34,616 nucleotides of DNA from an uncultured Clostridia bacterium (GCA_910583755.1 CAJTZO010000011.1:36263-70878); one strand, 5' to 3'; shown: positions 1 to 8,770, counted from the stretch's first letter. Translations and numbers: made by a program. The notes: a model not told the origin generated them from the letters alone.

Positions 1-3000
1 CCAGATGATTCTACAAATCAAGCGGATTCCTCTGGGCAAGAAACTCCAACAGAACAAATTGTACAGGAAGACCTTATAAAACAAGAAAAAACAATAGCAG
101 AATTTTCCATTGAACCATTAGCAGATGGTGAAGTCCCTACTTATATGGAAGCTTATGCTCGTATGATTGCCTATCAAACAAAAGAAGGCTATACAGAAGG
201 AGCACCTTGGACGGATAATACCCTTATTCCTGGTACAAACAGCAATACATATCGATGGAATGGAGGTCCTATTGCTGGTAATATAAGCAGCGGAACAGGT
301 TGTGCAGCTTTTTCTTTTATCCTTAGTGATGCGGCATTTGGGAGTTTATCTGCAAGAACATTAAATAATGGAACTTTTACATTTTCAGATGTAAAAGTAG
401 GAGATATCTTACGAATCAACAATAATAGCCACAGTGTCATCGTACTTCGAGTAGGTGATGATAGTGTAGAAATTGCAGAAGGCAACTACAATAGTGCAGT
501 CCATTGGGGACGTATGCTAACAAAAGAAGAGGTTGAAGATGCTACCTATTTAGTCACCCGTTATCCAGAAGGATACAACCCTTCCGATGGTCCTGATGCC
601 AACGAACCAATAGAAGGAGCACAAGGAACTCTGGAAGGAGGGCTTGCATGGAAGGTAACAAATTCTGGAAGACTTGTTATCTCTGGTACAGGAGAAATGC
701 CGGACTTTACTGGTCCTGATGACCAACCTTGGAAGGATTTTAATGATAACATTCAAACCATTGTGATTGAAGATAGTGTGACCAAAATAGGAAATAGTGC
801 TTTCTATGGCAGCAAAGCTTTTAGTGTATCTATTTCTGGCAGTGTGGAGACTATCGGCAGCAATGCTTTTTATAATTCTTCTCTTTCTTCCGTAACAATT
901 CCCTCTAGCGTAAAAACAATTGAAGAAAGTGCCTTCCGTGCATGTGAAAAACTTGTTTCTGCAACTATTTCTGATGGTGTAGAAACAATCGGTCAAAATG
1001 CTTTTCGAGGTTGCAAACAACTGAAGTCTGCTGAATTGCCTGCTAGTGTTGGAGATATTGGTACTGCAACCTTTTATGATTGTAAAGAACTAAAAAGTGT
1101 AAAATTTGCACCTAGCAATAATACAGTAACAATGGGTGAAGATATGTTCGGAGGTTGCTGGAATTTAACTAGTGTAACACTTCCCTCAAAAGCAAATCAA
1201 ATTAGTACTGGAATGTTTACAAGTTGTATTAGTCTTTTTAGTATAAATATTCCACAAGGTGTAGAAACAATTGGAGAACGAGCATTTGCTTCTTGTAGTC
1301 AGTTGACTAAAATTACAATTCCAGATGGTGTAACACAAATAGGAAGAGCTGCATTCTCAGCTTGTAGTTCATTAACAAAAGCTTATATTCCAAATAGTGT
1401 AACACAAATAATGCCAACTGCATTTTCAAATTGCGGAAGTTTGACAGATATATATTTTACTGGTACACAAGCACAATGGGATAATATAAGTAAGATGGCA
1501 GCTTCAGACTTCTCAGGCAAAACCATACACTGTAATGCAAATTTACCTTATACTGTAACTGTTACAAATGGTACTGGCAGTGGGGACTATGAAGTTGGTG
1601 CTACAGTTACCATTGAAGCGAACGTACCAGAAGGAAAAGTATTTGATAAATGGGAATGTGACAATGCTAGTGTTGCCTTTGCATCTGCTACAAGTGCCAA
1701 GACTATCTTCACTATGCCAGAAGCTAATGTAACCGTTACTGCAACCTATAAAGATGATGCAACAACACCAACACCAGAAGAAACATACACTGTAACTGTT
1801 ACAAATGGTACTGGTAGTGGGAAGTATAAAGCTGGTGCCACCGTTACTATTGAAGCGAATTCACCATCAGAAGGAAAAGCGTTTGATAAATGGATAAATG
1901 AAAATGGGAATGTTACTTTTGAAGATGAAAAAAATATTAGCACCACTTTCATCATGCCAAAAGCTAACGTAACCGTTACCGCAACCTATAAAGAGGTTTC
2001 ACAACCAGACCCATCAAAAGATTACACTGTGACTGTTACAGATGGGAAAGGTAGTGGTAATTATAATGCTGGAGATATCGTAAGTATTGAAGCAGACCCA
2101 GCGCCAGAAGGAAAAGTGTTTGACAAATGGGAATGTAACAACGCTAGTGTTACCTTTGCATCTGCTACAAGCGCCAGCACTACCTTCACTATGCCAGAAG
2201 CTAATGTAACCGTTACCGCAACTTATAAAGATGATATAGCAAAATATGCTGTAACCGTAAATGATGGAGAAGGTAGTGGTAATTATAACGCTGGCGATAC
2301 CGTAAGTATTAAAGCAAATCCAGCACCAGAAGGAAAAGTGTTTGACAAATGGACAACGGACAGTGATATTACTTTTGCATCTGCTACAAGTGCCAACACT
2401 ACTTTTATCATGCCAGAAGCTAATGTAACTGTTACTGCAACTTATAAGGAAAAGGATGATTCTTCTTCAGAGGTTACAAAACCGCAAAAGGTTACTATTA
2501 GTAAAACAAGTGCAGAATTAGGTGTAGAAGAAACACTTGATTTAGAAGCACAAGTTGTTCCAAATACAGTTTCACAAGACATTGTATGGAGCATAGACAA
2601 TGAAAAACAAGCAGAGCTGACAGTTGATAAGTCAAAACCTACTCTTGCAAAAATTACAGCAAAAGCACCGGGTACGGTTACTGTTACAGCAAAATCCAAA
2701 TTACATCCAGAACTTTCTGCAACTTGTGTCATTGAAATTAAAGGAAATGCTTCTAATTTAGCTGTATTAGAGAATATGATTGCTAAAATTAGTGCTATCA
2801 ATTATAATGTTAGCGGAAAAACTGTAAAAACAAAAACACAAGCACAAAATTGGATTAAAGAAAAAATTGAGGCTTTAAAATTAACAAATATTATGATTGA
2901 TAGTATTGATATTACAGACTTTACACCAGCGGAATCAAAAGAAAAAGGAAAATTTGTGTTTACTGTTACCTTATCTACAGGGGAAGGAAAAGACAAAGTA

Positions 3001-3753
3001 ACTTTAACTTCTAGTCCACTTGATGGAATTCTTTCACAAACTACAAGTTCCAGTTCTGGTAGTGGTCACAGAGGTTCCAGTAGTTCTAAAAATAAAGATA
3101 CTAAACCAGAAGAAAACAATAAAAATGAAGATATTAAAAATGAAAATCTAAACAATATCAATAACATAAACAATACAACATCAAATACTCCTTCTAAAAA
3201 TGTATCCATTGACAAATTTGTTGATGTATCTAGTCATTGGGCTGCTGATAGTATCCAGTTTGTCATAGAAAAAGGTTATTTTGCAGGAACGTCTGAAACT
3301 TCTTTCAGTCCTGATGTTCCTATGACAAGAGCAATGGTTGTATCTGTTCTTGGACGTGTTGCAAATGTACAAGGAAATCTAACAACAAAATTTGCTGACG
3401 TAAATCAAAGTCAATATTATGCTCCTTTTATTGGATGGGCTTTAGAAAATGGAATCGCAACTGGTGTATCTGAAACAGAATTCAACCCTGATGCAAATGT
3501 GACAAGAGAACAACTTGCAGTTATGTTTTCAAACTTTATGAAATCTCAAGGATATGCTTTCAATGCAGAAAAAGAAGTTTCCTTTACTGACAATACTAAT
3601 ATTAGTCCTTGGGCAGTAGAAAGTGTTACATTTATGGTAAAATCTGGAATCTTAAATGGTAGAACAGATGGAAGCTTTGACCCAAAAGGAGTTGCAACAA
3701 GAGCCGAAGTTGCAACAGTATTAAAATTATTTCTTGAAAAAGCAAATAAATAA
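1..3753 (+). CDS. S-layer-anchored surface protein: papain-like peptidase, BspA LRRs, InlB-like repeats, SLH (5' end missing)
   Basis: The frame is open from base 1, so the start codon and signal peptide lie left of the window; the ATG at 145 is internal. Around 145-580 is a papain-like (NlpC/P60- or CHAP-like) domain, with a candidate catalytic Cys in GTGCAAF at 301 and His in NNSHSV at 430. From about 640 to 1540 are BspA-type (LRR_5) leucine-rich repeats with recurring 'IGxxAFxxC' and 'ItIPdgVt' patterns. Four InlB-B-like repeats follow (about 1549-2445), each starting YTVTV and ending near TVTATYK. A Big_2-type domain spans about 2480-2745. An unrecognised domain and a Ser/Gly/Asn-rich linker lead to three SLH motifs (about 3200-3750), which bind secondary cell-wall polymers. 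It is probably a wall-bound adhesin or peptidase. The peptidase assignment is inferred from residue pattern and is the least certain part. Confidence 0.9.
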   Translation, partial: PDDSTNQADSSGQETPTEQIVQEDLIKQEKTIAEFSIEPLADGEVPTYMEAYARMIAYQTKEGYTEGAPWTDNTLIPGTNSNTYRWNGGPIAGNISSGTGCAAFSFILSDAAFGSLSARTLNNGTFTFSDVKVGDILRINNNSHSVIVLRVGDDSVEIAEGNYNSAVHWGRMLTKEEVEDATYLVTRYPEGYNPSDGPDANEPIEGAQGTLEGGLAWKVTNSGRLVISGTGEMPDFTGPDDQPWKDFNDNIQTIVIEDSVTKIGNSAFYGSKAFSVSISGSVETIGSNAFYNSSLSSVTIPSSVKTIEESAFRACEKLVSATISDGVETIGQNAFRGCKQLKSAELPASVGDIGTATFYDCKELKSVKFAPSNNTVTMGEDMFGGCWNLTSVTLPSKANQISTGMFTSCISLFSINIPQGVETIGERAFASCSQLTKITIPDGVTQIGRAAFSACSSLTKAYIPNSVTQIMPTAFSNCGSLTDIYFTGTQAQWDNISKMAASDFSGKTIHCNANLPYTVTVTNGTGSGDYEVGATVTIEANVPEGKVFDKWECDNASVAFASATSAKTIFTMPEANVTVTATYKDDATTPTPEETYTVTVTNGTGSGKYKAGATVTIEANSPSEGKAFDKWINENGNVTFEDEKNISTTFIMPKANVTVTATYKEVSQPDPSKDYTVTVTDGKGSGNYNAGDIVSIEADPAPEGKVFDKWECNNASVTFASATSASTTFTMPEANVTVTATYKDDIAKYAVTVNDGEGSGNYNAGDTVSIKANPAPEGKVFDKWTTDSDITFASATSANTTFIMPEANVTVTATYKEKDDSSSEVTKPQKVTISKTSAELGVEETLDLEAQVVPNTVSQDIVWSIDNEKQAELTVDKSKPTLAKITAKAPGTVTVTAKSKLHPELSATCVIEIKGNASNLAVLENMIAKISAINYNVSGKTVKTKTQAQNWIKEKIEALKLTNIMIDSIDITDFTPAESKEKGKFVFTVTLSTGEGKDKVTLTSSPLDGILSQTTSSSSGSGHRGSSSSKNKDTKPEENNKNEDIKNENLNNINNINNTTSNTPSKNVSIDKFVDVSSHWAADSIQFVIEKGYFAGTSETSFSPDVPMTRAMVVSVLGRVANVQGNLTTKFADVNQSQYYAPFIGWALENGIATGVSETEFNPDANVTREQLAVMFSNFMKSQGYAFNAEKEVSFTDNTNISPWAVESVTFMVKSGILNGRTDGSFDPKGVATRAEVATVLKLFLEKANK

Positions 3754-3769
3754 AAAATAGGATATTTTC

Positions 3770-3802
3770 AAAAAAAGTCAGCCATTGAGCTGACTTTTTT
3801 TG
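3770..3802 (+). terminator. Rho-independent terminator after the SLH surface protein
   Basis: A 7-bp stem, AGTCAGC (3776-3782) with GCTGACT (3789-3795), has a 6-nt loop and runs into seven T residues. It sits 17 bases after the stop codon. An A-run on its 5' side would also let it act weakly on the other strand. Confidence 0.9.
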
Positions 3803-3865
3803 TATATGAGTAATAAAAATGTACAAAAAGAAAAGAATACGATAAAAATAAATTGTATCAAGAGG

Positions 3866-3894
3866 TTGAAAATAAAAGAAAAGTTCGCTATACT
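3866..3894 (+). promoter_or_regulatory. Sigma-A promoter for the SPFH/zinc-ribbon/TPM operon
   Basis: A TTGAAA -35 element (3866-3871) and a TATACT -10 element (3889-3894) are separated by exactly 17 bp, about 60 bp before the first start codon. It is the only good promoter seen for the three genes that follow. Confidence 0.75.
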
Positions 3895-3956
3895 ATACAA
3901 AAAATTAGATATATCGTTGAATATTGTAAATATAAAATGAGAAAGGGGTTTTTATT

Positions 3957-5276
3957 ATGGGACTTATTAAAGCAGGAATAGGTGCATTGAGAGGAACACT
4001 TGCAGACCAGTGGAAAGAATTTTTTTATTGTGACGCAATGGATAAGGATATTCTTGTGACAAAAGGAAAAAAACGAACAAATTCCCGTTCATCTAATAAA
4101 AAAGGAAATGATAACATTATTTCAAATGGTAGTGTAATTGCGGTAGCAGATGGTCAATGTATGATAATTGTGGAACAGGGAAAAGTGGTAGAAGTATGTG
4201 CAGAACCAGGTGAATTTCAATATGATACATCTTCAGAGCCAAGTATTTTTACAGGAGGTCTTGGCAAAGGTATCAAAGAAACTTTTCAGACAATCGGCAA
4301 ACGGTTTACATATGGTGGAGACACTGGCAAAGACCAACGTATCTACTACTTTAATACCAAGGAATTAATGGATAATAAATTTGGGACCCCAAATCCCATT
4401 CCTTTCCGTGTAGTAGATTCCGAAATTGGTCTGGATGTAGATGTTTCCGTTCGCTGTTCAGGGGTATATTCTTATAAAATCATTGACCCATTGCTGTTTT
4501 ATGCTAATGTTTGTGGCAATGTGGAGCAAGATTTTACACGTGATGAGTTGGATAGACAACTAAAAACAGAATTTATTAGTGCGCTGCAACCTGCATTTGG
4601 TAGGCTTTCAGAATTAGAATTACGTCCAAATCAAATGATTGTACATAATACAGAACTGGAAAATGCTATGAATGTTGCACTTTCTACAAAATGGGGTCAG
4701 TTACGTGGATTAAAAGTAATCAGTATTGCACTTGGTTCTGTTACTTTGCCTGAAGAAGATACAAAAATGATTCAGCAACTTCAACGCACAGCAGTTTTAC
4801 AAAATCCTAATATGGCTGGTGCAACTTTAGTGGGTGCACAGGCAGATGCCATGAAAGCAGCGGCTTCCAACCCAGCAGGTGCTATGAATGGTTTTGTAGG
4901 TATGGGGATGGCAATGAATGCAGGTGGTGGAACAAATGTACAAAATTTATTTGCTATGGGACAGCAACAACAGACAAACCAAACACCAAAACAACCAACA
5001 CCAACAAATCACTGGAAATGTGCTTGTGGTACAGTAGCAACTGGAAAATTCTGTTCTAATTGTGGTACCGCAAGACCAAAAGATGTGGATGGATGGGTTT
5101 GTTCTTGTGGGGCAAGAAACAAAGGAAAATTTTGCTCTAACTGTGGCACAAAAAAACCATCTGGTGCACTATTATATAAATGTGATAAATGTGGTTGGGA
5201 ACCAGAAGACCCAACTCATCCACCTAAATTTTGCCCAGAATGTGGAGATATTTTTGATGAGAATGACAGAATGTAA
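3957..5276 (+). CDS. SPFH-domain protein with three C-terminal zinc ribbons (YdjI-like, 'virion core protein' family)
   Basis: The protein has 439 residues. The first ~320 match the bacterial SPFH family typified by B. subtilis YdjI (COG4260), including the 'FGTPNPIPFRVVDSEIG' region and a 'NPNMAGATLVGAQADAMKAAA' type tail. There is no signal peptide or membrane span, so membrane contact must come through partners. The last ~90 residues hold two near-identical ribbons of the form CxCG...FCSNCG and a third CDKCG...FCPECG; B. subtilis YdjI is shorter (about 320 residues), so this tail is an extension. The start has a good AAAGGGG site 8 bases upstream. SPFH proteins form membrane-associated oligomers or microdomains. 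The two genes downstream resemble YdjG and YdjH, which recruit YdjI to the membrane in B. subtilis, so a shared complex is inferred. Confidence 0.85.
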   Translation: MGLIKAGIGALRGTLADQWKEFFYCDAMDKDILVTKGKKRTNSRSSNKKGNDNIISNGSVIAVADGQCMIIVEQGKVVEVCAEPGEFQYDTSSEPSIFTGGLGKGIKETFQTIGKRFTYGGDTGKDQRIYYFNTKELMDNKFGTPNPIPFRVVDSEIGLDVDVSVRCSGVYSYKIIDPLLFYANVCGNVEQDFTRDELDRQLKTEFISALQPAFGRLSELELRPNQMIVHNTELENAMNVALSTKWGQLRGLKVISIALGSVTLPEEDTKMIQQLQRTAVLQNPNMAGATLVGAQADAMKAAASNPAGAMNGFVGMGMAMNAGGGTNVQNLFAMGQQQQTNQTPKQPTPTNHWKCACGTVATGKFCSNCGTARPKDVDGWVCSCGARNKGKFCSNCGTKKPSGALLYKCDKCGWEPEDPTHPPKFCPECGDIFDENDRM

Positions 5277-5331
5277 TAATATAAAGTAACCTTACGTTTG
5301 AAAGATGTCACAGACAGAAAGGAGGATTTAT

Positions 5332-6417
5332 ATGGCAGAAATACAAGAATATAAATGTCCATGTTGCGGTGGTGCCATAACTTTTGACAGTACATTACAA
5401 AAAATGAAGTGTCCTTACTGTGATACAGAATTTGACATAGAAACATTAGCAAGTTATGATAATGAGTTAAAAAATGAACAGACAGATGATATGAAATGGG
5501 AGACTTCTAACAAACAGGAATGGCAAGAATATGAGACAAGCGGCTTGCGTTCTTATGTCTGTAACTCCTGTGGTGGTGAGATTACCTGTGATAAAAACAC
5601 AGTGGCAACATCCTGTCCATTTTGTGGAAATCCTGTTGTTATGATGAAACAATTATCAGGTATGCAAAAACCCGATTATGTCATTCCATTTAAACTAGAT
5701 AAAAAAGCTGCGGAAGCTGCCCTAAAAAAGCATTATGAAGGAAAACGTCTGCTTCCAAAAGTGTTTAAAGACCAAAACCACATAAAAGAAGTAAAAGGCA
5801 TTTATATTCCGTTTTGGCTATTTCATGCAGATGCAGATGTTGCTATGCGATATAAAGCAACAAAAATCCGTACATGGAGTGATAGCAAATATTACTATAC
5901 AGAAACTAGTTTCTTTTCTATATGTAGAAATGGTAGCATTGGATTTGAACGAGTCCCTGTAGATGGTTCTACAAAAATGCCAGATGATTTGATGGAATCT
6001 CTTGAACCATTTGATTTTTCACAAGCGGTAGATTTTCAGACTGCATATTTAGCAGGATATCTAGCAGACAACTATGATGTAGGTAAAGAACAAAGTATCA
6101 AACGTGCTAATGAAAGAATACAAAAAAGTGCTGAAAAGGCTTTTGACACAACAGTAAAGGGGTATACCTCAGTTGTGAAAGAAACAAGCAGTATCCAGTT
6201 GCACAATGGTGAAGTAAAATATGCCCTTTTTCCTGTATGGCTTTTGACTACAAAATGGAATGGACAAAATTATCTTTTTGCTATGAATGGACAAAATGGA
6301 AAAATGATAGGGGATTTACCGTTAGATAAAGCAGCATATAAAAAATGGTTATTTGGATTAACGATTTTGATAGGTATTGTGTTGTATATATTGTCCTATC
6401 TGATTTGGATGTTATAG
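5332..6417 (+). CDS. Zinc-ribbon membrane protein, YdjG-like
   Basis: The start is placed at the ATG at 5332 because AAAGGAGG lies 6 bases upstream; an in-frame ATG at 5305 has no such site and would put the ribosome binding site inside the gene. The protein has 361 residues. It opens with a CPCC...CPYC zinc ribbon (Cys9, 12, 27, 30), followed by a second ribbon (CNSCGG...CPFCGN) near residues 75-100. The middle is a mixed alpha/beta region with 'IYIPFWLF' and 'LFPVWLL' segments, and a single membrane helix closes the C terminus (about residues 335-360). This architecture matches YdjG of the B. subtilis pspA-ydjGHI operon. It lies 55 bp after the SPFH gene and is almost certainly co-transcribed. 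The function is inferred: a membrane anchor or adaptor for the SPFH protein. Confidence 0.8.
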   Translation: MAEIQEYKCPCCGGAITFDSTLQKMKCPYCDTEFDIETLASYDNELKNEQTDDMKWETSNKQEWQEYETSGLRSYVCNSCGGEITCDKNTVATSCPFCGNPVVMMKQLSGMQKPDYVIPFKLDKKAAEAALKKHYEGKRLLPKVFKDQNHIKEVKGIYIPFWLFHADADVAMRYKATKIRTWSDSKYYYTETSFFSICRNGSIGFERVPVDGSTKMPDDLMESLEPFDFSQAVDFQTAYLAGYLADNYDVGKEQSIKRANERIQKSAEKAFDTTVKGYTSVVKETSSIQLHNGEVKYALFPVWLLTTKWNGQNYLFAMNGQNGKMIGDLPLDKAAYKKWLFGLTILIGIVLYILSYLIWML

Positions 6418-6430
6418 GAGGATGTAGGAT

Positions 6431-7270
6431 ATGAAAAAAAAATTGCATACCATATTAGGAGTACCTCTTTTTTATGTAATTCTGATGATTTTTATTGCTA
6501 CAATAACTTCTATAAATACTATATTTGCAGCAAACAATATGCCTAGGCTTATTGATAAAGCAGGGTTGCTGTCAGAAGATGAAAAAACAGAGTTGCTGTA
6601 TAAACTAGACGAAATCAGTGAAAGACAGCAAATGGATATTGTAATTGTTACCATGAATTCCCTAGAAGGAGAATCTCCTATGGAATATGTTGATGATTTT
6701 TATGATAACTATGGTTATGGTTTTGGTGATAACCATGATGGCATACTTTTTCTTATCAGTATAGAGGAAAGAAATTGGTATATATCAACAACAGGCTATG
6801 GAATCATAGCAGTTACAGACGCAGGTCGTAAATATATGTCCGAAAAATTTTTAGATAATTTGAGTGAAGGAGAGTATGCAATAGCATTTACAACTTTTGC
6901 AAACCTATGTGATAACTTTATTACACAAGCAAAAGCAGGTAAGCCATATGATGTTGGTAATCTTCCAAAAGAACCATTTTGGGCTGTCGGCAATTTTGTA
7001 ATTACGTTTGGTATTGGATTTATTATTTCTCTAATTGTAACAGGAATGATGAAAAGCAAACTTAAAACGATACACTCCCAGCCAGCAGCCGATATGTATA
7101 TCAAAAATGGTAGTATGCAGATAACCAAAAAAAATGATTTGTTTTTATATCGACATATTGACCGTAGAAAAAAACCAGAGAATCCTCAGTCAAATACACA
7201 TTTAGGTGGTTCTAATACACATACTTCTTCTTCTGGTAGAACACATGGTGGTGGGGGAGGAAAATTTTAA
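6431..7270 (+). CDS. TPM-domain membrane protein, YdjH/YgcG-like
   Basis: The 279-residue protein has an N-terminal hydrophobic signal or anchor (residues 5-33), then a TPM domain (PF04536; about residues 37-170) starting 'MPRLIDKAGLLSEDEKTEL' and containing the typical 'MDIVIVT' strand and 'GILFLIS...RNWYISTTGYG' core. A second membrane helix (about 187-208) is followed by a basic cytoplasmic tail that ends in Gly-rich HGGGGGKF, as in many YgcG-type proteins. The ribosome binding site AGGAGG overlaps the stop of the gene before it, so translation is probably coupled. TPM domains usually sit outside the membrane. With its two upstream neighbours it forms a YdjI-YdjG-YdjH-like set. An envelope-stress or membrane-maintenance role is inferred from that similarity only. 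Confidence 0.8.
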   Translation: MKKKLHTILGVPLFYVILMIFIATITSINTIFAANNMPRLIDKAGLLSEDEKTELLYKLDEISERQQMDIVIVTMNSLEGESPMEYVDDFYDNYGYGFGDNHDGILFLISIEERNWYISTTGYGIIAVTDAGRKYMSEKFLDNLSEGEYAIAFTTFANLCDNFITQAKAGKPYDVGNLPKEPFWAVGNFVITFGIGFIISLIVTGMMKSKLKTIHSQPAADMYIKNGSMQITKKNDLFLYRHIDRRKKPENPQSNTHLGGSNTHTSSSGRTHGGGGGKF

Positions 7271-7301
7271 AAAAATGTAATGGTTTTGTATTATCTTTAC
7301 T

Positions 7302-7393
7302 TAGCTTATTTCTTCATTTTTGTTGACATAATGAAAGAATCATGATTTTTAAATTTTAATATTAGAGCAAAAAATTTTTAAAGAAATAAGCTA
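7302..7393. repeat. 13-bp perfect inverted repeat enclosing 66 bp
   Basis: TAGCTTATTTCTT (7302-7314) is the exact reverse complement of AAGAAATAAGCTA (7381-7393). The arms are too far apart for a simple terminator and there is no following T-run. They could be ends of a small relic element, or could pair in RNA. Confidence 0.5.
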
Positions 7394-7487
7394 TATCCAT
7401 CCTGTTAGAAAAGATTTATTTGTTTTATATTCTGAGAATATTGGTGCATTTTTAGATAAGATTTATAAGGAAAAGAAGAATCCATAA
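7353..7487 (+). pseudogene. Possible coding remnant without a start codon
   Basis: The 323-bp gap between the TPM protein and the next gene holds an open stretch ending at the stop at 7485. It reads like real protein (for example 'YIHPVRKDLFVLYSENIGAF') but has no start codon or ribosome binding site, and a stop lies just upstream. It may be the C-terminal end of a decayed gene; the parent family is not recognised. It overlaps the right arm of the inverted repeat here. Nothing else was seen in this gap except the GGGAG ribosome binding site of the next gene. Confidence 0.25.
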
Positions 7488-7593
7488 TTTAAGGATAGTT
7501 TTGTTAAGAGATATTACAATAGAAGATGGATATTTAAAAAATGAAGCAAATTAATAAAATACAAAACTAAATTAGTAAAAAGGGAGTGTCTTT

Positions 7594-8694
7594 ATGGGCA
7601 GAGAAGCACAAAAATGTAAACAATGCGGAAAACAGATTTATTTTGATGGACTTTGTATTTCTTGTCAAATAGAAAATGAAAGAAAAAAAATATTAGCATT
7701 GCCACAATCAGAAATAGAGGAAGCAATCAAACAAATATGTAAAGAAATAGAAACAACCAGTCAATTAGAACAAAATGAAAGACTATTTAAAAAACTAGTA
7801 AACTATAGAGACATTGATACAACAAAAATTGCAAAAGTTGCTTTTTCTCAAAATCTTTTTTATCCATATCAAATATATAAAAATGCACCCCATGACGTCA
7901 TACAATCTATGCTTACATTATTAAAAAAGGATGATATAAATTCCCTTTTAGCAAATGACATTTTATCATGTCTTGCTGTTTATGGTGGGAAAGAAGTATT
8001 TCATACCTTTTTGGAACTAGAAAAATCTCCTAAAATGTGGAGAAAAAACTTACATGCTAATCCTTCCTCTTATGCTACTTATGGTGGGTGGTCTTATGAT
8101 AAAAATGGGAATTTTATAAAAACAATTTTTGATAAATGTTACACTTTAAAAAAAGGAACCTTAGATAGTCCCATCAAAATTGGTATTCCTACAAAGGAAA
8201 AGTGCCCAAGCTGCGGCTGTGAAATAGTAAATATAATGGAAATGGACGGTAGAGATTCCAGACTAGATTTTATTGGAATTGATGGTGTAATACAAGCAAA
8301 ATGTTGTCCTAATTGCTTTATGTATTCTGATGCTCATTTTTGTAGATACTCTATCAATGGAGAAAGCGAAATCCTGTTTGATAAAGGGTATTACATAACA
8401 CAAAATGATTGGGACAAAGAGGGTATTGAAGAATTTTCTTCTCATAATTATGTTTTAAGTAAAAATCCTGTTCCCTTACGATATACAGAAGATTGGGATG
8501 AAGACTCCTCTATTGGAGGTTTTGCATTTTGGATAGATGATTGTAATATAAAAAATTGTCCTGATTGCGGAAAACCTATGAAATATTTAGCACAAATTCA
8601 ATGGGATACCATATCAGATTGTGTAGAAGGAACTATTTATATTGAAATCTGTAAGGATTGTCATATCATGGCTATTTTACATCAACAAACATAA
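7594..8694 (+). CDS. Hypothetical cytoplasmic protein with three zinc-knuckle pairs
   Basis: The 366-residue protein has no signal peptide or membrane span. An N-terminal treble-clef-like ribbon (CKQCGK...CISC, residues 8-24) is followed by a charged helical region. A central pair (CPSCGCEI, then AKCCPNCF) and a C-terminal pair (CPDCGKPM, then ICKDCHIMAI) follow. The last ~60 residues, with GGFAFW, CPDCGKPMKYLAQI and a closing 'Q', loosely resemble the end of DUF1963 (YwqG-like) proteins; this is a recollection of pattern, not a search result. The start has a GGGAG site 7-8 bases upstream. It stands alone between the TPM-module genes and the convergent V-ATPase operon. No promoter was clear. 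The function is unknown; a metal-binding or toxin-immunity-like role is possible but unsupported. Confidence 0.75.
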   Translation: MGREAQKCKQCGKQIYFDGLCISCQIENERKKILALPQSEIEEAIKQICKEIETTSQLEQNERLFKKLVNYRDIDTTKIAKVAFSQNLFYPYQIYKNAPHDVIQSMLTLLKKDDINSLLANDILSCLAVYGGKEVFHTFLELEKSPKMWRKNLHANPSSYATYGGWSYDKNGNFIKTIFDKCYTLKKGTLDSPIKIGIPTKEKCPSCGCEIVNIMEMDGRDSRLDFIGIDGVIQAKCCPNCFMYSDAHFCRYSINGESEILFDKGYYITQNDWDKEGIEEFSSHNYVLSKNPVPLRYTEDWDEDSSIGGFAFWIDDCNIKNCPDCGKPMKYLAQIQWDTISDCVEGTIYIEICKDCHIMAILHQQT

Positions 8695-8732
8695 ATTGTA
8701 ATATGATAAAGAAAATTTTAAATAAAAGTTAC

Positions 8733-8770
8733 AAAAAAAGGAAGTATTCTACAAAATACTTCCTTTTTTA
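8733..8770. terminator. Bidirectional terminator between the zinc-knuckle gene and the V-ATPase operon
   Basis: A 9-bp perfect stem, GGAAGTATT (8740-8748) with AATACTTCC (8755-8763), is flanked by seven A residues on the left and six T residues on the right. It can therefore end transcripts of both convergent units, whose stop codons lie at 8694 and 8799. Confidence 0.9.

Noticed and set aside
145..147. ATG at 145 as the true start of the surface protein
   Set aside because: The frame is open to base 1 with protein-like Glu/Thr-rich sequence and no ribosome binding site at 145, so the start is off-window.
550..1020. Minus-strand open frames of 156 and 63 residues inside the surface protein
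   Set aside because: They overlap a strongly supported coding region, have no ribosome binding site and encode low-similarity, Cys/His-rich sequence typical of antisense frames.
5062..5289. Plus-strand 75-residue frame within the SPFH gene
   Set aside because: It is a frame-shifted reading of the zinc-ribbon-coding DNA with no ribosome binding site.
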